Positions 7,183 to 10,051 of a DNA stretch of 10,051 bases are shown here, in pieces. The number at the start of each line of letters is the position of its first letter. The stretch's first letter is position 1. A program made the position numbers and the translations under genes. The notes beneath the pieces were generated by a model. The model worked only from the letters and a program-made list of their open reading frames with translations, had not been told where the DNA came from and did no database searches. This stretch comes from Avichristensenella sp031550455. Its GTDB lineage: Bacteria > Bacillota > Clostridia > Christensenellales > Aristaeellaceae. The stretch lies in NCBI GenBank assembly GCA_031550455.1, contig JAVBOQ010000069.1, positions 1 through 10,051 of the forward strand, written 5' to 3'.

Positions 7183-7208
7183 GGGGAGGGACGCCAAGGG
7201 GCTCCGTC
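7183..7208. repeat. Short echo of the hairpin element's left end
   Basis: The convergent gap 7170-7206 contains GGGACGCCAAGGGG followed by CTCCGTC. This resembles 1678-1698, GGGACGCAAGGGAG then ACTCCGTC, allowing one inserted and two missing bases. Like the full element it follows the stop codon of a plus-strand gene. The right arm of the hairpin is lost: here CTCCGTC runs into the end of the minus-strand gene. It may be a decayed remnant or a chance match in purine-rich sequence. Confidence 0.35.
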
Positions 7209-7614
7209 ACGCCTCCTCATGCAGCCGATCGCACCGCTCGTTCCATAACCTCTGATAATCCTCCGCATCCAGCACGCGCCCGTCGAAATCCTTCACCGTA
7301 TACACGGAGGCCGCGTCGCACCACGCGATGCAGGCGCGGTACAGCCTCTGTCCGCGTTCGCACGTCACGATTTCATCGTCGTCGGGCGCGACAAGGATTT
7401 CCGTTTCGCCCGCGCCGTACGCCGCGAAGGCGCGTGTGTGCCCGTCGGTCAGCGTCAGTCGGCCGTTGCCGAAATCGCGCACAGGCAGCGGTTCATGAAT
7501 CTTTGGGTCATTTTCCGCGCGCCATGCCTCGACGGCTGCGAGCTTCTCTTTTGAGATGTACAGTTGGCTGACCCCCAGGGACAGCAGTTTGGCAAAAAAC
7601 GGTTCGTTCGGCAT
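7207..7614 (-). CDS. Small ParB/sulfiredoxin-like protein, function unknown
   Basis: From the ATG at 7614 the protein has 135 residues. It carries PFFAKLLSLGVSQLYIS (5-21), then PLPVRDFGNGRLTLTDGHTRA (42-62). The DGHTR signature is the nucleotide-binding motif of the ParB N-terminal/sulfiredoxin fold; no helix-turn-helix or partition domain follows, so plasmid partition is unlikely. The C-terminal half has a Cys/Trp-rich stretch (YRACIAWCD, 92-100) and an acidic end. Similar stand-alone proteins are found in Firmicutes with unclear annotations (memory-based). Start choice is open: ATG 7614 lies four bases after the comB stop and fits the family N-terminus, whereas TTG 7662 lies inside comB but has a good site (GGGAGGA, 7669-7675, five bases away), giving 151 residues. 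ATG 7635 is a third option. It is the last gene of the minus-strand operon. Confidence 0.75.
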   Translation of the reverse strand: MPNEPFFAKLLSLGVSQLYISKEKLAAVEAWRAENDPKIHEPLPVRDFGNGRLTLTDGHTRAFAAYGAGETEILVAPDDDEIVTCERGQRLYRACIAWCDAASVYTVKDFDGRVLDAEDYQRLWNERCDRLHEEA

Positions 7615-7618
7615 ATCG

Positions 7619-8323
7619 CTATCGAAACCACCCATCCGCGCCGCGTTCGGGAACGGCGTCAACGGTATCCTCCCGGAGGCAGAAATCGAGGTCGTCTTTC
7701 AGGCCCAGCCCGACAAGCCGATTATAGTGCGTTGTTTCGCGCAGCGCTGTGTGGAGGTCGCCGCCCGCTGTCGCATACAGCGTTCGCGTGGCGATCGCCA
7801 TGTCGTCGGGCTGAAACGAAACGCCGATGCGGCGCAGCCTATCGATGATCGCACCTGCCGCGAGCGCGTCCTCCAGCGAGAAAAGGCCGTGCGTTCCCGC
7901 GCAGACGAGCGCGACATTTTCCGCGCCGCGCGCGCTTTCCGCGACCGCGCGGGCGTTGACGAACGCGCCGAGCAGCAGCTTTTCCGCCGCGCCCGCCGCG
8001 TCGATCGCCCGCGTGCCGTTCGTCGTCGTCATCACGAGGCGGCGGCCGCCGACGCGGCCGCGCGTGTAGGCCGAAGGCGAGTTGGAAAAGTCGAACCCGT
8101 CGATTTGAAGCGCGTTGCGCTCGCCGCCGAGCAGCGCGCCGTGCCGCGAAGCGAGCTCGCGCGCCTCATCAATATCGACGGCTGTGCAAAGCCCGGCGCA
8201 GCCGTTCGCGACGGCGGCCGCCGCGACGCTGGTCATCCGGAGCGCGTCGATCACGACCGCCGTCGCGCCGCAAAGGTCGCCCGGGCGTATGCAGCCGGGC
8301 GTGGCGTAAACACGGATATGCAA
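7619..8323 (-). CDS. comB: ComB-type 2-phosphosulfolactate phosphatase
   Basis: ComB hydrolyses 2-phosphosulfolactate to sulfolactate, a step in archaeal coenzyme M synthesis; bacterial homologues such as Bacillus YitC are linked to sulfolactate. The 234-residue product has the family length and landmarks: VVIDALRMTS (23-32), GGERN (66-70), GFDFSNSP (76-83), TTTNGTRA (99-106), and CAGTHGLFSLEDALAAGAI (141-159), the Mg-site region. I chose TTG 8323, because GGGAGGTG ends four bases upstream and translation then begins MHIRVYATP, as in the family. The upstream ATG 8347 has no ribosome site and adds eight unrelated residues. The oxidoreductase gene ends 29 bases upstream and the ParB-like gene follows within four bases, so this is the middle of an operon. 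The usual partner ComA (phosphosulfolactate synthase) is not in the window, so the true substrate here is uncertain. Confidence 0.88.
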   Translation of the reverse strand: MHIRVYATPGCIRPGDLCGATAVVIDALRMTSVAAAAVANGCAGLCTAVDIDEARELASRHGALLGGERNALQIDGFDFSNSPSAYTRGRVGGRRLVMTTTNGTRAIDAAGAAEKLLLGAFVNARAVAESARGAENVALVCAGTHGLFSLEDALAAGAIIDRLRRIGVSFQPDDMAIATRTLYATAGGDLHTALRETTHYNRLVGLGLKDDLDFCLREDTVDAVPERGADGWFR

Positions 8324-8327
8324 GGGA

Positions 8328-8335
8328 CACCTCCC
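8328..8335 (-). promoter_or_regulatory. Ribosome binding site deciding the comB TTG start
   Basis: On the minus strand GGGAGGTG is followed by TCCC and the TTG at 8323. This is the strongest ribosome site in the operon and supports a TTG start. Confidence 0.8.
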
Positions 8336-8352
8336 GATACTTGACATGGTGA

Positions 8353-9456
8353 TTATCCCGGGCGCTCGACCGTCTCCCACCTGCCGGATTTGCCGCTCTT
8401 GACCGCCGCCTCGACGAACGCCATGCCCTCAAAGCCGTCCTCAAACGTGGCGCAGCGCATTTCTGACCGCGTGATCTCGCCGCGCGCGGCCGCGTAAAAG
8501 TCGCGCAGCGCCGCGACAAGCGCGTCGTTGAACCCGAGCGGGTGGCCGCCTGGCAGTGTGCAGAGATCCCTGTTTTCCGGATCCAGCAGCGCCGGGGCAA
8601 CCAATATTTCCATGTTCGGCGCGTTTTTGTAGCCGATGCGGATCCGGCTTGGGCTCTCCTGCTCCCAGTACAGGCTGAAGTTTTGCCCGTCGACGCCGAG
8701 CGCTAAGTCGTTCATGTGGCCAGCCGCGACCTTCGACACGCTGAGTATGCCCTGCGCGCCACCCTCGAACACAAGCAGCGCCGTGCTAAGGTCGTCGGTG
8801 TGCACCTTGACGCGCGTGCCGTCCTGCTTTGTGCGCTCCGGATGGATCGTCTGCACGTTGGCGAGCACGCGCTCGATCCTTTTGCCTGTGACACAGCGCG
8901 CGGTGTCGATCCAGTGCGTGCCGATGTCCGAAAGGCCGCAGCTCATGCCGCCTTCGGTCATCCGCCAGCCGTAGTCGGTCGCGTAGAGCCCGCTCTGCTG
9001 GTGATACCGCCCGCTGATCAGGAACACGTCGCCCATGTCGCCGCCGCGCACGCGCGAGCGCATCTGCTGCACCGCCGGGTACATCCGGTACTGATGGTTC
9101 AGCCCGTGCAGCACACCGGCCGCCTCCGCGCGCCGCCAGATGTCAAACGCGTCCCTGGCCGTGTCCGCCAGCGGCTTTTCGGCGTAAATGTGCCTGCCCG
9201 CGTCGATCGCGGCGATGTTGACCGCGTTGTGCTGCGCGTTTGGCGTGCAGTTATGCACCGCATCGACCTCGGCGATCATCTTTTGAAAATCGCCGTACCC
9301 GCGCGGCACGCCGAGTTGGTCCGCCAGCCTTTTCGCGGTTTCCTCGTCTCTTTCGGCGATGGCGGTGACTTCCACGCCGGGCAGCCTGCGCAGCGCGTCG
9401 ATGTGCGCCTTGCCGATGAACCCGACGCCTGCCACGCCGACTCTGATCTTTTGCAT
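8353..9456 (-). CDS. Gfo/Idh/MocA-family NAD(P)-dependent oxidoreductase
   Basis: A 367-residue cytoplasmic dehydrogenase. The N-terminal Rossmann fold has G10-V-G12-F-I-G15 in VAGVGFIGKAH, then NCTPNAQH (69-76) and the EKP motif (93-95) with its catalytic-type Lys94. The C-terminal domain has GLNHQYRMYP (118-127) and SDIGTHWID (176-184), giving the Asp177/His181 pair usual for sugar or inositol substrates. GGHPLGFNDA (303-312) is seen near the end in many sugar-acid or levoglucosan-type members. Substrate cannot be told from sequence. Start: ATG 9456 has GGAG nine bases upstream. The in-frame ATG 9489 lies upstream of the predicted transcription start (about 9483) and adds 11 residues outside the family, so it is not used. 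It is the first gene of an operon with comB, 29 bases downstream, and the ParB-like gene. Confidence 0.93.
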   Translation of the reverse strand: MQKIRVGVAGVGFIGKAHIDALRRLPGVEVTAIAERDEETAKRLADQLGVPRGYGDFQKMIAEVDAVHNCTPNAQHNAVNIAAIDAGRHIYAEKPLADTARDAFDIWRRAEAAGVLHGLNHQYRMYPAVQQMRSRVRGGDMGDVFLISGRYHQQSGLYATDYGWRMTEGGMSCGLSDIGTHWIDTARCVTGKRIERVLANVQTIHPERTKQDGTRVKVHTDDLSTALLVFEGGAQGILSVSKVAAGHMNDLALGVDGQNFSLYWEQESPSRIRIGYKNAPNMEILVAPALLDPENRDLCTLPGGHPLGFNDALVAALRDFYAAARGEITRSEMRCATFEDGFEGMAFVEAAVKSGKSGRWETVERPG

Positions 9457-9489
9457 GCGGATCATCTCCGATTCTAATGGTTGCTTCAT

Positions 9490-9518
9490 ATTGTATCAAT
9501 TTTTTTGGACAGGCGCAA
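9490..9518 (-). promoter_or_regulatory. Sigma-70 promoter of the oxidoreductase-comB operon
   Basis: On the minus strand: -35 TTGCGC (9518-9513), 17-base spacer, -10 TACAAT (9495-9490). TG precedes the -10 with one base between (TGATACAAT), an extended -10. The spacer contains a run of seven A. The expected start near 9483 leaves a leader of about 27 bases to the ATG at 9456. Confidence 0.75.
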
Positions 9519-9520
9519 CC

Positions 9521-9549
9521 TTGACCGCCGCGCTGCCGCGGGGTACAAT
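9521..9549 (+). promoter_or_regulatory. Sigma-70 promoter of the small membrane protein gene
   Basis: TTGACC (9521-9526, five of six), 17-base spacer, TACAAT (9544-9549, five of six). Start expected near 9556, giving a leader of about 28 bases that includes seven T and the ribosome site. Its -35 is only two bases from the -35 of the divergent operon promoter. Confidence 0.8.
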
Positions 9550-9572
9550 GTGCGTGGGCATTTTTTTGAAAT

Positions 9573-9580
9573 GGGGTGGA
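9573..9580 (+). promoter_or_regulatory. Ribosome binding site of the small membrane protein
   Basis: GGGGTGGA lies three bases before ATG 9584. It supports that start over earlier in-frame codons, which precede or overlap the promoter. Confidence 0.65.
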
Positions 9581-9583
9581 ACG

Positions 9584-9964
9584 ATGCGCAACTTCCGGGC
9601 GATCGCCATGCCGCTTTTGCTGCTCGCCGCGATCACGGCGTTGGCGTATGCCAACGTGTCGGTGGATCGCATCGCGCAGTTTGGGTTCATCTGGGACGTC
9701 CTGCTCGGCGCCGCGCTCGGCGCGGGGCTTGCGCTGCTTCCGCCCGCGGCCGGCTTCCCGGGGAAACGGAACGCGCTGACGGCCATGTTCTGGGTTTGCG
9801 GTTTCGCGACGCTGTTGATTATCTTTTATCAGTACATGACGCTCATGACCGGCATGAACATCGAAACGATCGCTTTCCTCGGCAATCCGAACGGGCGGAT
9901 GCGCGTCGTCGAAGGCGCGATGCTCGGCTATTGCAGCATTTTCGCGGGGAGAGGGAAGGCGTAG
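9584..9964 (+). CDS. Small membrane protein of unknown family
   Basis: A 126-residue protein that I do not recognise. It has three clear hydrophobic segments at about 7-25, 34-54 and 64-86. A less hydrophobic C-terminal part follows (90-126), with NPNGRMRVVEG (101-111) and a basic end. The first segment begins after a short basic start (MRNFR), so it could be a signal anchor with the N-terminus inside. The gene has its own near-consensus promoter and a ribosome site, so it is very likely real and expressed. It is transcribed away from the oxidoreductase operon, with the two promoters almost touching, which suggests shared control but not a shared function. No enzyme motif, transporter signature or cysteine pair is evident. 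Regulatory membrane protein, transporter subunit or envelope protein are all possible. Confidence 0.75.
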   Translation: MRNFRAIAMPLLLLAAITALAYANVSVDRIAQFGFIWDVLLGAALGAGLALLPPAAGFPGKRNALTAMFWVCGFATLLIIFYQYMTLMTGMNIETIAFLGNPNGRMRVVEGAMLGYCSIFAGRGKA

Positions 9965-10007
9965 GCAGGGCTTACGCATGAAGCAGAAAGTATCCAGCCC
10001 GGAGAGT

Positions 10008-10029
10008 TCGAGAGGCCGAGGCCTCTCGA
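10008..10029 (+). terminator. Palindrome downstream of the small membrane protein, possible terminator
   Basis: A perfect inverted repeat with 10-bp arms (TCGAGAGGCC / GGCCTCTCGA) and only GA between; in RNA it would close with a slightly larger loop. It lies 44 bases after the stop codon at 9964. It is followed by CTTTCCATCATTTTT, a broken T-run, so termination is possible but not classical. It could also be the start of another hairpin-type repeat running past the window. I see no gene in 9965-10051. Confidence 0.5.
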
Positions 10030-10051
10030 CTTTCCATCATTTTTGGCGACA

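Noticed and set aside
7207..7614. Plasmid or chromosome partition gene parB
   Set aside because: Only the DGHTR fold motif is present; the DNA-binding and dimerisation domains and a parA neighbour are missing.
7556..8344. 262-codon open frame on the plus strand
   Set aside because: It is antisense to comB, whose motifs are unmistakable, and its composition is Arg/Ala-rich shadow.
8716..9477. 253-codon open frame on the plus strand
   Set aside because: It is antisense to the Rossmann-fold oxidoreductase and shows no domain.
9457..9489. Longer oxidoreductase starting at ATG 9489
   Set aside because: This codon lies upstream of the predicted transcription start, directly next to the -10 box, and the extra residues are not part of the Rossmann fold.

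Overview
The window comes from a GC-rich bacterial chromosome, most likely a high-GC member of the Clostridia (Bacillota). This is inferred from the gene families (HelD RNA polymerase-recycling ATPase, EpsG-family polymerase, Gram-positive style MurJ, ComB), from strong GGAGG-type ribosome binding sites and from a TTG start. No rRNA, tRNA, CRISPR array, phage or transposase gene is visible. All protein-coding regions have similar base composition, so nothing points to recent import of a large block.

Layout. (1) 1-1668, plus strand: the 3' part of an alanyl-tRNA synthetase gene of the short type that ends right after the editing domain. (2) 1669-1919: a 251-base non-coding gap filled by six consecutive stem-loops. 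The outer pairs form two inverted copies of the same two-hairpin module. This is the most unusual structure in the window. (3) 1920-4178, plus: a HelD-like helicase, followed by an intrinsic terminator. (4) 4228-7169, plus: an extended -10 promoter drives an EpsG-like polysaccharide polymerase and a MurJ-type lipid flippase, a two-gene cell-surface unit. (5) 7207-9456, minus: a compact three-gene operon read from right to left, encoding a Gfo/Idh/MocA oxidoreductase, a ComB-type phosphosulfolactate phosphatase and a small ParB/sulfiredoxin-like protein. It converges on the flippase gene. (6) 9490-9549: two divergent sigma-70 promoters whose -35 boxes are two bases apart. The left one drives the operon; the right one drives (7) 9584-9964, plus, a 126-residue membrane protein of no recognised family. 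The window ends with a strong palindrome at 10008-10029.

How the genes work together. The first half is information processing (tRNA charging, RNA polymerase recycling). The middle is a polymerase plus flippase pair acting on undecaprenyl-linked glycans. The minus-strand operon is metabolic and unexplained: ComB belongs to sulfolactate/coenzyme M chemistry, but its usual partner ComA is not in the window and a sugar-type dehydrogenase is present instead. I do not see a defence or mobile system. The best candidates for something undescribed are the hairpin element, the ComB operon and the small membrane protein with its divergent promoter.
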